From Formicarius rufipectus (taxonomy: Eukaryota > Chordata > Aves > Passeriformes > Formicariidae), in assembly GCA_013399695.1 (NCBI GenBank), contig VXAU01002491.1, positions 186,001-250,000 of the forward strand: DNA of 64,000 nucleotides, given 5' to 3'. This document shows positions 37,561 to 52,157 of the stretch, in pieces; within the stretch, counting starts at the first letter, position 1; each line of letters begins with the position of its first letter. Both the position numbers and the translations under genes were made by a program. Under the pieces are notes generated by a model. It did no database searches and had not been told where the DNA came from. It saw only the letters and a program-made list of their open reading frames with translations.

Positions 37561-40500
37561 CTAAGAGAATCACAGACATAACATCAAACACACCAGGAGC
37601 ACTGCTCACTCCATGCACCTCCTGACCCCGCACCAGGAGGGACACATGAGACCCTGATGGCTGAGCGGGGACGTGCCCGCTGCCCAACAAAAGAGGTCAG
37701 CTGAGGTAGGGATGGGACTAACCAATGAGAAAAAAAAAAAAAGGTTATCCAGTATCACAGGGCTGTTTCAAGCACCCCTGCTGCCAGAGAGAGAGATGTA
37801 TTTCACCTTGGCCTTAAGCCAGCCTTGAGACATCCCGTTTCAGTTCCTGATACTTCAGGCATTTGCTCTCCCTACACCCACTTTATAGATATAAACACAG
37901 GCAGGGAAAAAAAAGCATTCATCTTGTGCAAACACCCAACGCTCAAAATAAGGGGAATGCAAGAAATTGCTTCAACTGGGAACCAGAGACAACGTGAAGC
38001 CTTTGGCTATATGGGCTACTCTGACGCTGAAGGAATTCAGGCACATGCACTACACACTCCAAAGAGGCAGCAGTTCCCTCCCCTGTCACACGGCATTTTG
38101 TCCGTGATTTATTAGAAGAAAGAGCTATTGGATTACACAAACTGGGAACAAATACATGAAATTCTAGCTCCTGAAAAAAAAATTCTAAATGCTGCAGCAC
38201 ATACACATACATACATACACACAGAGACACCAGATAGATACGTATAAATATATATGTATGCAAGTAAACACTAGCAGAGTTTATTTCACTTCATAAGCAC
38301 AAGTAATAAACTATTTGCCAAGACTGGTAAAGGGCATAACTGTTACATTCTCTAACACACACTCATTAGACTACAGCTACAAATTAAGTTAGTCCATCCT
38401 AAAGAACATGAGGGAGAGGGAGGTACCAATGCTGCAAGACAAACCCAAGTGATAAACTCTCCTACAACACCACAGGCAGAGAAAATTGTATGTACTAAGC
38501 CAGACACTGTTCAGCAGGCTCAGTAAATACACAACTGGCAAATTTTTTTTCCTTCCTATGAAAACCATAATGCAAATTAATTGCAGCATGCTAAATCACA
38601 GTTCTGCTTTAGCACAGTGCTTGAGAAATAAATGCATAAAGAGTAGCAATTGTCAATGGGCTAACTGAATAATCTCACAAGTAAAGGGAATATTTTACAT
38701 GTCAATGGGACACTTTTACAACCACTATTTTCTGAAGGTGGCTCAGATCTCATGTGCCATTGACAGCATTTTGGGGTTGATTTTTTAAAGTGATTTTTAG
38801 TCTCACCTCTGCATAAACTCAGGAACAACACGGAAATTGATTGTTATGAAATGCGCTTCAAGATAAGCAACCAACAGAGGCATCTACACCAAATTGTTGT
38901 CTTTATGCTCCTGGATTTTTGCAGTAGCATATTTCCTGCGTGTAATAAGATTAAATATCTGCCACTGTTTTTGAATCCCTGTTCAAGTACAAGTTGATTA
39001 GCAGTGCTTCCTCTTAAGGAGTTAATACTATTTTTAATCCAGTGAGAGCTTTGATAAAAATTATCATTATTTCTAATCTACTGTTTTGCAGGGTGTTTAA
39101 CACAGTTAGATGATGCTTAATTTTGCTAAAGCTCTGAGACTGCATTGCTGATATCTCCTTTGGTTCTTCGCCATTATGCATGCTGCACCAAGCAGCACCT
39201 TCCTCACTTGACTTGAGAAAGTATGTTTCCAGAATACGTTATTCAAATACCTGATTATTTTAGGTTAAAAATCACAAGTTTCTTTAAAGTCAGCATTTGG
39301 CTTCTTCTGAGGTGAATGTTCCAAAAAGAACATTTTCTGATGGGCTCAGACATCCTTGTTTGAACTTAATGATACACATCACATTTAGATCATGAATGCA
39401 AACAACAAGAAAACTCTCGGAAGGTATGACAAGTAACATAGATCAACTAACTGCAACCTAAGTCTTCAAGGCTTGTTACTTTCCAGTTCCTCCTCTTGCC
39501 CTCTGCTGTAGCCACTTGCTAAGTCTAAAATGCATGAGGGAAGATGGATGGTCTCCACAACCCCAAGCCACAGCCAGCTATTAATATTATTTCATCACCA
39601 TTTTGCATCTCTAGTTTTTCACTGACGTTACAGTGCTGGCGGCACTAGAAAAGGTCTGGTGGGACCAGTTAGTAGACTCCAACACAACCCTATATATTGG
39701 TTTTCTCTCCAACTAACCAAGAGGAAGAGGGTCTGGAGTCAAGAGGCACCTCGCTCACCCAGCCTTTCTTATCTCTAGCTCCTAGGAAAACAGGACATCT
39801 TTAGAGGAGGAGGGAGGCTCTATGGCCTCCACCATATACAATGCATTTCCATGGCTAAACTGCCTTCCTTTTTCAGTCGACAGAACACTCTGATATTGTT
39901 GCAAGTGTTAATCTCTCCTTTGCCAGAGCTCTGTAATAACGTAGGCTCATTTTGAACAGCAATACCTACTCTCCTAATGCTGTCAGTAACTTTGACAATG
40001 CTACAGCTTCTAGTCTTCCTTCCGATCATAAAAAAGTTAGACAAATATCTATTTAATCTTTCTGTGATACAAGTGGAAAATCACCGAAAGTAAATAAACA
40101 ACACAATTTACATGTTCAGAACAACTTCTATCAGTGCTGTAAACCTCTGAGAACTGGAAAACTATGCCTTCATTTAATGTGCTTCATATCATTTACATCC
40201 AACAACATACCCTTTGCTCCAAAAAGTTAAGGGGAATGAAAAAAGGTCAGGATTGGGAGTTGCTACTTCAGACCTCAGGTCTCTCACTGCCAGGGACATC
40301 ACTGGCCAGTTTGGGTGCTTCACTCCTCCATGTTCATAGTGTTTCAATGCAAGTTACATGCATTTGTGCACATCACTGCTGTACCAAGGACTGCCCCTGA
40401 GCACCAAAGAGACCTCCACACTATTACAGCTCTATCACTCCCTTCGCCACTCAGACACCTGACTTTGCTCATTATCTTCACAATGGTAATGCTAGAATGT

Positions 40501-40841
40501 GTTTGATGGTTACCATCAAAAGACTTCTGTATCTGCTTATGTTGGTTGGACTGTTCTTCTGAATTAGTATTTGAGGAAAAACATCCCAACCTTACTGATT
40601 TGGAAGCAGGTAGCTCCCCACAGGGCATGGGGCTTACTTGTGAGCTTTACTGACAGATCTGATACAGGGCCCTCTGTGCAAGAAGACAGAAAATGACATG
40701 CAAGATTTTCGACCACCAAAGAGTAGAGGAAAAACATTTCTATATGAAAATTACTAGGTCTGCAGACTAGCAAAGGACAGACAATTACCATTTGTAGGAA
40801 TTACTTTTTTTTTTTCCCCTAATCTACATGATATGGCAGAT
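37561..40841. other. non-coding single-copy DNA
   Basis: Contains an A-run near 37730-37742 and an ACAT/CATA microsatellite at 38199-38223. Frames are at most 106 codons and overlap on opposite strands. Nothing is recognised. Confidence 0.6.
38199..38223. repeat. CACATA/CATA microsatellite
   Basis: Short tandem ACAT units in about 25 bases, imperfect at both ends. Confidence 0.75.
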
Positions 40842-40934
40842 CAAAAAAAAACAAAACCAAAAACAAAACAAAAAAACCAAACCAACCAAACAACCCAAAA
40901 AAAACAAACAAAAAAAAAAACAAAAAAAAAACCA
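40842..40934. repeat. A/C low-complexity tract
   Basis: About 93 bases containing only A and C on the plus strand: A-runs with single or double C bases, including ACCAACCAA units. It is one of the longest pure A/C tracts here. Confidence 0.92.
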
Positions 40935-43869
40935 GCAAATACTTTCCATAGAACAGCTGCTCCTGCAGCTCAGTAAGGGGCAACACCAAGAAAAACAGAA
41001 ACAGGGATGAGCTGGCCTAGGTGCTCCTGCTGGGGCCCCTTATGGGTTTAGAAAGACCCAAACCTGGAAGCTGGTGCAGGAGAAGGCTTGCCAAGAGCAA
41101 CCACCTCAAACCATGGCAGTGCATTTCCCACAGGGAAACCAGAGGATGCTGCGCCCAGGCTTGAAACAACATGGGGCTGCAACCATGAGATGCTGCCCAG
41201 CTCCCACCTGAGCACACAACTGAGACTCCTCTTACACCTGTTTCTGGCTGAGGAAAGCTGACCACTGTGCTGCACCCTGTCCCAGGGAGTCTCTGGCACA
41301 GGGCAGGCACAGGAACAGGGCTGAGGGGCAGGGAGCACTGTTCCTGCCATTTACCCCTTGTCCTGCCCCAGAAGCTCAGGCTAATCCTGCTCCCCTCCAA
41401 AGGGGAGCTGTGCCCTCCCAGCTCGCCTCCCCACCCCACAGCCTGCTCCTGTGCTATCCCCACAGTACAGGCAGCTGGCACTGATCACCCTTATCTATCT
41501 GTCAAAGTACAGGCTCTGCTGGTGGCTCCTCCTCTCCTTCTTCCACCTCTTCCTTAGGAACAGGCAGTCTGGACCTGAGAGTCCTTTCTGCAGGAGATGG
41601 ATGACCTGCAAGCCGAAGACCTCTGCCCCAGTCCCACACAGCACCAGGCTTTTCTCTTAGGATTCTAGGCAGCATCAAGGTAAATTTTATGCTAAGAATT
41701 ATTTATAGACTTCCTGCAAGTGACCTCCCAGAGCTTTGATGAACACAAGACAATAGCTCTTTTCATCTTCCGTCGGTGACCGTGCAACCAATAAACGTTT
41801 CTATCAACAAATGTTTGAGCAAACAATTGATTCAGTTTGTTCCAAGCACCTTAGGCTAGAAAAATAATATCAGCAAGCAAACTTATAGAAAAGAGATTAT
41901 ACGCTGGCTTGCTCCTCCACACCACCATTTCCCTCTTAGCAGGCATTTCTGACAAAAAAAAACCCAGAAAGTTTAACATTAAGCATTTACTTGTAGAGAT
42001 TTTAAACTTTGTCAGCATAGATCTGACAGCATTCGATGTTTACCCAAAACACATTTTTAGTGCCTACCTATGCAAACACTAAAATAGTATAAACAAAGCT
42101 CTAGTATAAAGCTCACAAAAATTAGTAAAACTTAATTCCTTGCACATGGAACCCTAGAACCACAGAGGTTCACTTCAGCGCAGGGAAACCCTGCTGGCTG
42201 CTATGTGGATGCTTTAATGATCCCAGCAAAGGATGAGTTGCTATTTGTTCTTGGAATATACAAGTATCACTGGGAGTCAAAAAATCACTCCGACTCATTA
42301 CAGTAACACCTTTCGATTATAATTCAAAACCCGTCACAAAAACCCCACCACAGACACTGCTGACATTTGCTACTGTACTACCTACAACCACTGTCCTGCA
42401 GAGCTACAACAGAACTGCGCTTTAAGATATGATACAAACTATCACTAAATATGGAGAACAAACTCCTGAGAAAACAAACCCTTTACCACATCAGCATTCT
42501 ATAATATTAGGAAACTATTTGCATCATGCGCCTTGTGCTAAAATACTTAATGATCTCATCCTTACCATAACAAATTATCTGCCAGAAAAAGACCTTGAAG
42601 GTCAACACTGGCAACAATTAAAAAGTAATGAAAAACATTCATCCCTTAGGCAGAGTTACAATTTCTAAGTTTGAAGCAATGTGCTGTATATTTTATTAGC
42701 TATCACTTGTTTAATTATTCATTGGAGCTCCTCTTATGCTCCATAGAGCAACCTCACATTGCTAAGATTTCCATTTGAATGCTGTTACCGATTCAAGGAC
42801 AAATCTCATTTAAACTTTAGCTTTTGTTTTTATTTTCCAAAACACAAATTATGTTCACAAATTAATGGGTCTGCCATTCTTGCTATTTATAATTCTGTTC
42901 ACAGCCGCTTCAACCTGGGACCCTACACAACATCTCTCCAACGACGGTATTCTGAGTGTCCGCATTCATCTGCTCCACTGTTCCTACAAAACCACACAAG
43001 TTTTCAACCAACTGCATCCCTCCTTTGGCCAGCCAGAGTAATTTTTATTCCTGTCTCATTTGCAGTAGCAGCTCACTCGAGCACAGTATTTCAGTATTTT
43101 CTTAAAGAAACTCACTGAGTTCAAACAAGGCGATAGCACCATGAAGTAACTTCTATGCTTTAATTGCCATTTAATTACACTTCCTGGATTTCCTAGCAAG
43201 TAAATAAAATCTTTCTCAAGGTTTACTGGAGGAATAAGGAGCTGTACAAACAGGGCAGGCTTAGATTGGTATTATCTGCAGTTCTTAATTTATCCTTCAA
43301 TGTGGCCATACACATTTCTGCCCTGCTGGGGATTCACAACACACACAAGGGAAATTAGCTAGAAGAGTTTTTTTGAGTAAGAGAGAAAAAGTCTGTTTAC
43401 TGTTTTGTGATCAACAACTTGAGATAGGTTCTGCATTTAAAACTTCATTAGTGGAAATATGTATGTGGGTTGTTCTGAAACGGTGAAAGAGGAAAAAAGG
43501 GAATAAAGTAGAACAGAACAACAAATCTTCAATGCTTTAATATGTGCTTTATATAAAATCATTTTGGTAGAATAAAAAAAATGGAAAATGTCATGAAAAT
43601 TGATGTTAACCCTTTTTTTGCCTCTCCCCTTCTTCACTTCCTGAACTAAACTTACAAATGAAAACACACCATCTATAAAGCCATGGTTTATAAAAATTGA
43701 GAAAGACTGCCTTTATAAGGGAGAAAGAGCAATAAAACAATAAAGAAAAGTCTAAGTACTAAAATACAAGTATGAAAAATCATTTTAAGCCACTTTGAAT
43801 TCCACATGAAGAAAAATAATAAAGAGCAGGTATTTCCATACAGTGAGTAGTCGAACTCTACCTAATGCT
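40935..43869. other. non-coding DNA with a GC-rich patch
   Basis: At about 41015-41480 the sequence is GC-rich but CpG-poor. It keeps frames open on both strands (154 codons minus, 96 codons plus) without recognisable domains. The remainder is AT-rich. A decayed GC-rich repeat is possible for the patch. Confidence 0.5.
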
Positions 43870-43943
43870 CAAAAAAAAAACCAAAACAAAAACACAACAA
43901 CAACAAAAACAAAAAAACAACAAACAAACAAAAAAAAAACCAC
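43870..43943. repeat. A/C low-complexity tract
   Basis: Only A and C for about 74 bases, with CAA triplets and CAAA units. A second, A/G-type A-rich stretch follows at about 43980-44003. Confidence 0.9.
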
Positions 43944-44003
43944 CTAATTTTAATTAAACCCAGCAAGAAGCTCCTAAGGAAAAAAAAAGAAAAAAAAAAA
44001 AAG

Positions 44004-47000
44004 ACAAAGCTGCTCTCTAATACTCCTTGGTTACACTTTGAGCAGCAAGAAAGGAAATTTATAGTTCAAGACAAACTTTCCCCTACCACTCAGGCTTGGT
44101 TTCATTACACTGTCAGTATCACCATGAAAGTGAGTTGTTTACATAACAGGGAAAATTATTTACAAGCATTACTACATTTGGTTTATATTATATAAAGGTG
44201 GCAGGAAAACCCACCCTAGTCCATTCTAAATTAAAATTAATTCCCAAGACCAGATAAATTTTGATTCATGATACAATAAAATTTGGTTTAGGTGGAAACC
44301 AGAAGTTGTACTGTAGTTGCCTTAAAACTTCATTTGCTGAGTTTAGGAAAGTACAGAAAGGGGGTACAGTGCCCATGAACCCTCTTTTAAAAAGACACAC
44401 AACCCTCAACACAGAATCTGTAAATAATCACATTTTTTTTAATCCAGAATTTCCTGCTGACTACTGAAACAAAGAAACTTCAGATTTATGACCAGCAGGA
44501 GACTTCAGTGCATGTATTTTGCTTTACTGGTAGAGAATACTCCTACACAGTGTGTTTCAGATCCAGGTCATGTGGAAATTTTGCAGAGAAAGTCTCTTAA
44601 AGCCTTCCTGATGAGACCAGAAAATCCAGACAAACCAGTTCCTTGTTGGTCTCATTAAAAGGCATGAGGACATTGATCCAGTAGTGAAACCTGAAGGAAC
44701 ACGTGTGGGGACATACACAGTCATAGCCAAAGATGACAATAAGGGACCCCATTCACCAAGGTCATATTTGGCCAAGAGTCCTCTTATATTTCTTCTTCAT
44801 CTGGTGGAGGATATGGGCTCCTCCTGAAGGTACCTCTCAGCCACCAATGAACGGGGAGAGGAAGAAAGAGTGAAATTCATATACACAGAGAGGGAAAAAG
44901 GTAAATTTCTGGGATACAGAATAAATATGGACTCCCATTTCAGCATCCCTTATCCTGAGTTACTTGCAGTCATTAGCAACCTCCTATATCTGGTTTGCAC
45001 ACTTCAATCAAACTATGCTCGAGTCCATCACCAAAAATAAACCCTGGACCTCTGCCCAAATGTAAATATCATCTTGCACGTAAAAACTGTGTCCCACCTC
45101 TTTGACTCCAAAACTTCTGCCTCTCTCGGAAGGGAGCACCAACGACACTTTTCCAGCCTTTCTAGATGTTTCTAAGTGTCTCTGAAGGACAGAGTGGACA
45201 CCTTCTCATACATCTGCAGAAGTCATAGTAATGCCCAGCAGCAAAATCCATTCCACTAACCCAGACCCATCTGCAGGGCTCATATTCCCACGGACACCAA
45301 GGATGAGGAGGGCTGATCACGACTGTTGCCCAAACACCTTCCACATGTCACTGGGAATGCTCAGGGTGAATTTTCTAGTAAGGCAAAACAATTTACTCCT
45401 AGATTTTCCCACAACAGTGTTAAGCAGCAACCAAGCAGAAAACTGGCACCCATTGCTATACCTCTCTATCACATCTGCCTGCTTTCTCTAAATGGATCCA
45501 TCTGACTTCTTTGGTTGAAGTAAACCTTAACCCTTACTACCAACAGTCAGTCAAGCCTGCCTCGTAGCCCTCCCTTCTGCAATCTGTTTTGTCCCAAACC
45601 GCACATAAATGGAACATTAGCCCTTTGGGGCACATGCTAAGGATGCAATTCTGAGCTTCCCCATCACTTGACAGCAACTCAAACTTCCTTTTTTAACCCA
45701 ATCTGCCTAACTTTCCTAACGTGTCAGTGTAAGCCATTTAGAACTGCAAGACTGGTCATCAAAACCACGAAAATACCTACCAGCCGAGGCACAGGAACAC
45801 TAATACCAGGAAGGGTACTGACAGACAACATATTTCTGTTTTTAAACAGCTATAACCAATACACTCCTGATTTCTTGCCAGGCTTAGTTGCTGAAGACTT
45901 CAGATACATTTGCATCCCAGGCAACAGTATTTTGTGAGAAACAGACATGTTCTACGTGCCTGTGCATTAATTAAATTAGGCAGTTCTAAATGAAAAAAAA
46001 ACTTGGAAAAAAATGACAGACTAGATATTTAAGTATGCCTATCTTAAAACTGCTCCAAAACTTATAATGGGGATTTAACAAAACTGTATAAATATGGACA
46101 AAGCCTGCTGCTACCTATATAAACCAGTAGTAAGAGCTTTTCATAATGAGACTTTCAGGAATAAAGAGAGGAGTGGATTTTATCTGGTACACCACAGTAA
46201 TTTGCTGTGCAGCTTCATGAAACTGCTACAAATGGCATTACAGCCAAAACCCAATTGTTGCTGAAATGCATTCAGTAAAATGGAAAATACAGAGAAATAC
46301 AACACAGTAATTGTCTTTCAACCCACATTATATATTGTGTTTCTAAATTATATAGTATTATATTTTCAAGTTTTTAATATAGTTTCCCACTGAGGAATTG
46401 ATAACACAGGAGACATTCTCTGACCTTTTCCTTCTGAATATCTAAATAATATACCACGTAGGTTTATAAACTAAATAACTCTCTAGCCTTTTATTAGATC
46501 CCAAGGGATAAAATCTGTTTTAAAAACCCACCACACGCAGCAAGGCATAAAAGAGCTAATGCAAAGCGCTTTCCTTGCGGAGCTATTTCTCACCTGCATC
46601 ACAATTTTCTCCTCTACAGTTGCAATTGCAGTTTATGAGTTTATACATATCTGCAAGACAAAAATTTGACTTCTGGCACTTAAATCTGCACTGAGCACCC
46701 TAATACAAACACTGACAATACAAATCATGATCCTGCACACCCACCAGTTTGTACTTAATGGATTCAACACAGCATTGCCATCTCTTTAAAGTCTTGACCC
46801 AAGCAATGGATGAAATAACTTATCAAGCTTTTCTATTCCCCAGATATTGCAGAAAGTATTTCATGGACTTGTTCCAAATTTAGCAGGATGTTAAAAACCA
46901 CATAGCCACTAGATAAGTAATTTGTGGGGCAGCTCAATCAAAAAGCTAGGCTGATCCTTTAAAAGAGGCCTTTTGGGGATTTTGATTTGATAATGTTTGT

Positions 47001-50000
47001 ATCTCTACAATTAATCACAAAATAATGAAGAATTCAAGCCATCACAGTCAGGGACTGGGAGTGTGAAAAGATGCATGCTGTGCATGACAAGAATCAAAGT
47101 GCCAGAACAACTTGGGGGAAAAAAAGCATAATATAAAACAGTTGATGTAAGTCAGAAACACTAGAAACTTTCAACCTGCAGCAGCTTAAGCAAAGTCTTT
47201 GTACATGGCCAGTCCTACTGATTTTAATGGGACCACTTCTGCAAGTACAAAAGCTCCATGCAGGAGCCTGTCTGCCAGACCATGCATCAAGCAACGTGTC
47301 AGGAGAAGCTGTCAGGACTCTCAATGATGCGAGATCAAATCCTCCCTCTAAAGACACGGTTCTGTCTGCTTCTAAAACTTCAAGCAGAAGCCATTTCAGA
47401 AAATGTGCATTATAATTCACCATTAAATCCAGAAGTCATTTAAGTTTGTTTGGGGAGTTTTTTTTGGTATGTGATATAGATCTTAAATGTACAGCTCTGG
47501 AAAGAGGCAAAACATCCACAGACATCAGACCTATTTGTAAGTATCATTTTAGAACTCTAGTCCAGTTTCATTCCACATCAGCTTATCACACTGGTTTGCA
47601 CAATCTGAAATAGTAAGTGGTGCAATGGATAGTTAACATCAATTTTGAACTGCTTCTTCTAATGAAACCAATATTTCAGTAAAGTTTCCAAATACATGAA
47701 CGAACTTTATCTGAAAAAGAACTAAAATATTAATAAGTTGTTTTATCTTCTGTTTCAAATTTCCCAGTTTTTGACAAATGGAATTGTAAACCGAAATATT
47801 CCTGGAGGCTTTCCAACACAGATAGCTGGTATTGTTAGTTTTTTTCACATTAGTGCATTATTCCAAGTTAAATCTACCTTGGCTATACACAGGCTGATTT
47901 GCCTTTCCTCCCTCCTTCCACAAACTGTTCCTCAGGACTTCTTCATGGCCACATACATGGCCACAATGAATTAGAGTCTTAATTCCCCACAGCCATCCTT
48001 TGGTGAAATGCCGAGTAAAATCCTAGACTTCTGAAAAGTGAGTGGGAACAGTCACCAATTCTCATGAGGGCAGATTTCAACCTCTTAACAGATTTTCCTC
48101 CTTGTTAACTCAAATGGTAACAAGTTCTTTGGGATTTTTTTAAGGAGCTGTTTTCCCACATGCTAATGAGGTAAAAATATATAGTTCTTTACCGTTCTAC
48201 TCCATTTTCTTCAAGAAGAGCCAATAACAGTATTTATTGACATCATTTCATCAAAAACAAAACATTTGCCTTTTTCTGGCTGTCTGATGAAAATTTTACC
48301 TACACTTTTTAATTTAAAATCACTCCAGAATATCTAAAATTATTCTACTGCTGTAAATATTTAAATAATAAAAAAGCTTAATAAGAGAACTGAGGAAGTC
48401 AGTGTGATATTTAATTTCAGCTAATACAGGAGGAACTGAAGCACCTACTGATGCACTAGAACTAAAATTGCTTTATAAGTTTTGTGATTTATTACAAAGA
48501 TGAACCAAAGGTATTAAATTTAAAGAAAAAAAACTCTAAAACAAACACCACAAAAATGAAAGTTAAACAGGAGTAGGACCTTTTTATCTCATGTTTATGG
48601 AAACCTAGAAGCAGCAAGTAAGCATCTTACTGGTACATGACATGAATGGACATCAAAGTCAGCATGCACCTCTGGGAAACACTGACACTGATCTATCTCT
48701 TCTCCTCCTGCCATAAGCGTTCAATATAACCATTTCTCCCAATATCTGAAAAATGATGAAGGAAAAAATGAGTTGCCAGTAAAGCCCAAGCAGCAAAACC
48801 GTTGTCATGAACACTTTTATTCTCAACATGAGCTCAGACTTTTCTGGGATTAGTTCAGCGCTGGAAAAGCTCATTTACTGCTCAGATAATTTCAGCTCCT
48901 ATGAACCCTGACATGTGAATAAATGCTCCTCTGAGTACTCTGGTTCAGCTTACCTCCACAAAGCTATTCATTTGACCAAAGCTTTTTCCATTTACAGTAC
49001 AAAGGATCACCCTTCCATGATTAGGGGGCTGGGAGCAAGGGGAGGACACAAGGGTAGGAGGAGTTTTGCTGAAAGGTTATCTGTTACTGTTTAGGAACCT
49101 TCCAAAAATACTGTATTTGTTTTACTTACTAGCTGTTTATGTACTAGCTGTATATTGTTCTGGAATTTCAGTTCAGAATATTTTCCAAGTATACCATTTA
49201 CATTTCCTAGAAAGCATCTTAACTGTTTGCAAGGTTCATCATGACTCCCTTCAATGTCTGTTTTTGGTATCCTGATATACTTCTACTAGTTTGCACTCTA
49301 AATTATCAGTAAAACTTTTCTCTGTGTATTTGAAAGTCATAGTTTACATGATAATTTAATTTTATGAGCTCAAAATTCAGCTTTTGTTTCTATTTGCCAG
49401 TCTCTCTTTATATAATGCTTCTAACCCAGAGAGAAGGAATGCTGTTCAGGCTTGCCACTGCATCATGAAATGAGGCTATAATATGCTGCTTCCTTATAGT
49501 TCCATCCTCATTCTTGATTATCAGGTTGTAGTCCTGGCTTCTGAACTATGGACCCTTATGGGTGCTGTGTGGACCTTCCTCCTGGGCTCAAATAACTCAG
49601 AGGTTCACACGAGCCTACAGAGAGTGTTACTCTGCAGAATATGCAGCACTGACACAGGCTGCAGAAAAATAAACTGAAGTCCAAATACAGGATCTTCCAA
49701 TTTCTCAATTTCACTGGAGTCTGTTGGTAGATTTTCAATAGGCCTCCTATCATACTTCTTTTTTTTTTTTTTTTCCCCTCCTCCTTCTGGGATCACAGCC
49801 AATCCCCAGCACAGCAGCTGACTTTCCCCAGAACTAACTAGAAATATTCTGATAGACTCTATTTATAGACTCAAAAACTTAGGACTGGAAGCAGCCAACC
49901 AAATTTTTCCATTCCTTGCTCCCTTCATCCATCCATCTATCCATCTATCTATCCATCTATCCTAGGCTAACCTGAATTCCACACCTCTGTATTTCTCTAT

Positions 50001-52045
50001 CCTAACTACCTTACCCAGATCAGGTATACCACAGGAACACATTCCTCTTATACATTCCAAAGCATCTGTGGAGATCCTTGCATGCAAAATAATGAGCAGA
50101 CTAAAAGAGCATGAAACCTCTACTTTTATGGCATCACAGAAAGTATTCAAGCTTATCTTCTCTCCTGTCACTACAAACCAAAGCTGAAGAAAAATTAAAA
50201 TTTCTGTAAGAGATTCTACCAACTGTACCTCAAACCTCTGTGAACTCATGAGACCACTTTGGACATGTATATAATTTCTTTGATTACTTTGAATAAAACA
50301 ACCATAAATAAGAACTTTTTTTTTTTTTTTAAAGCAAGCTTAAACAGAGGAAGACACCTACTGGCTTTTATTGTTGCATTTTTAACACACAGGTACACAC
50401 AGCTATGTGTACAGCCAACACTTGCATAAGTAAAGTTAGTTCCCATTAGTTTAAGTACAGTACAAATACGTAGCAAAACAAAAACTGGGCCCCAAAGTAA
50501 GAATAATATTTCAGCTGACTTGTCCTTAAACACATGATTCTGCAAAATTATCTGTTTACAGTCCTACCAGATTCTCTTCAGCATTTCATACTGCAGATAA
50601 TGTACCAAAAGTATAAATTTTGAAAGAGAAAGACCAGTATGCTTTGGAAGCAATACCTAGCAAATCTGATTTTTACTTAACCTTACAAATGTTGCTAGGA
50701 AACCTTACTCAATATTTACTTCAAGCCTTTAAAGAAACAGACTCATTCATACTAAGCTACTGGTGGGAGCATTGGGCACTTGGTGGAGAAGCCCCAACCT
50801 AAATTTACTCTTGACATCTCACTTTCCTAACCCACAGACCTGACATAATTTAGAAATATAATTAAGAGTTGCCTATGTAGTTACCTTACATTTGCAGGAC
50901 CTGTAACAACATGGGTATTTCAGACACTGCAAACAAAGTAACACAAAGTTCTGCTCTACTGCTTGGGTTTATGTAAATTTAATTTTTAAAGAAGCTGCAA
51001 CATTTGTGCAAAGTTTTCTGCAAATGACAGAATACTTTTACATTGCTGTGAACAGTGGATAGATTAACAGATTTCACCATTGATTTTCATGTCTGGTATG
51101 GAGATATAGGGTACCCTCATCTGCCCATGTGAAACATCAGAAAAAGGTTAGATTGTACCAAAAACAATAAATGGGAAACATTTGTGTATTTACTGCTGCC
51201 TTCATTTCATGAAATATACCCATTAAAAAAAAAAATCAGTGAAAGCTATTTCTTGTAAACCTAACTGATGGTATGTTGAATATTCTTAATTCTCGGTCAT
51301 GTCAGACAAACCCACAAGTTTTCCTAGGACCTAGTACACTCTACTAAGCTTATACCCTCTTGTGCCAATACCTGCTATTTTCCTTGCTCCTGTAATCCTT
51401 CTCTTCTTTCCCGTTAGATTATATTTCTTATTCCTCTACATTCCTGATCCCAAGCGCATTCCTCTTCGGGTCCTGAATAATTTCTTTCTCTCAGCATGAA
51501 AATTGCATTCACTTGTATTAAATTACTGATTTAAGTCATGCCAACATCAATATCACCTCTGAGTTTGGGGTACACCACACGATGGAGAAAAGCCAACGTA
51601 TATTTCAATCAGCAGCAACAACTCCTACAGAGTTAAGACACAGCACAAGTCCAAAGCCTCAGGTAAAATTTGGAAAGAACTATAAATGTCCACACAGCTG
51701 GCACTGAGATAAAGAAGACTCCAGGAACACCTACTGACGGCCAACACTGCTATCCCCCAAAACCACAGCTGGGGCTGCCATGTCCTTGTGCCTTGAAGCA
51801 TTCCAGCTTTGCACACGAGTCTGGCAGATGAAGGACCAGATTCTGTGCAGCAAGAGCCAGCTTCATGGACCTTGCTATAACCTTACTAAGACTTTCTTTT
51901 AATAAGCACAATATCAGGTGTTTGTGCTGAAGCAAGCAGAACCTGAAGCATCTTGAGATCATGGAAAGGGCTAATACAGGTGAAAGGACATGGAACAATA
52001 GTGGAGGACATGGAGTATCTTATTCATCATGGTATGGAGGGTACG
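44004..52045. other. non-coding single-copy DNA
   Basis: Mostly AT-rich sequence with short frames. A 70-codon stop-to-stop frame lies at 44615-44827 (plus). A T-run lies near 49760-49775, a TCCA/TCTA microsatellite at 49926-49962 and another T-run near 50317-50331. The stretch near 49860-49900 weakly resembles a reversed CR1 tail but is too diverged to call. Confidence 0.55.
49926..49962. repeat. ATCC/ATCT tetranucleotide microsatellite
   Basis: Nine tandem CATC/TATC-type tetranucleotides over 37 bases. A possible length-variable marker. Confidence 0.9.
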
Positions 52046-52157
52046 AAAATAAAAAAAAAATCATTAAAAAAAACTAAACCAAACCAAAAAACTAAAACAC
52101 ACACACACACAACAAAACCAAACCAATCCAAACCAAACAAAAAACAAACAAAAAACC
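52046..52157. repeat. A/C-rich tract with embedded CA repeat
   Basis: A-runs and ACC/CAAAC units with a CA dinucleotide repeat of about eight units near 52096-52111. The plus strand is nearly all A and C, apart from a few T bases. Confidence 0.9.

Noticed and set aside
41017..41481. 154-codon open frame, minus strand
   Set aside because: CpG-poor GC-rich patch with simultaneous plus-strand frames and no domains.
49855..49905. Stretch resembling an old reversed CR1 or other amniote repeat tail
   Set aside because: Similarity is limited to about 20 scattered bases, not enough to call.
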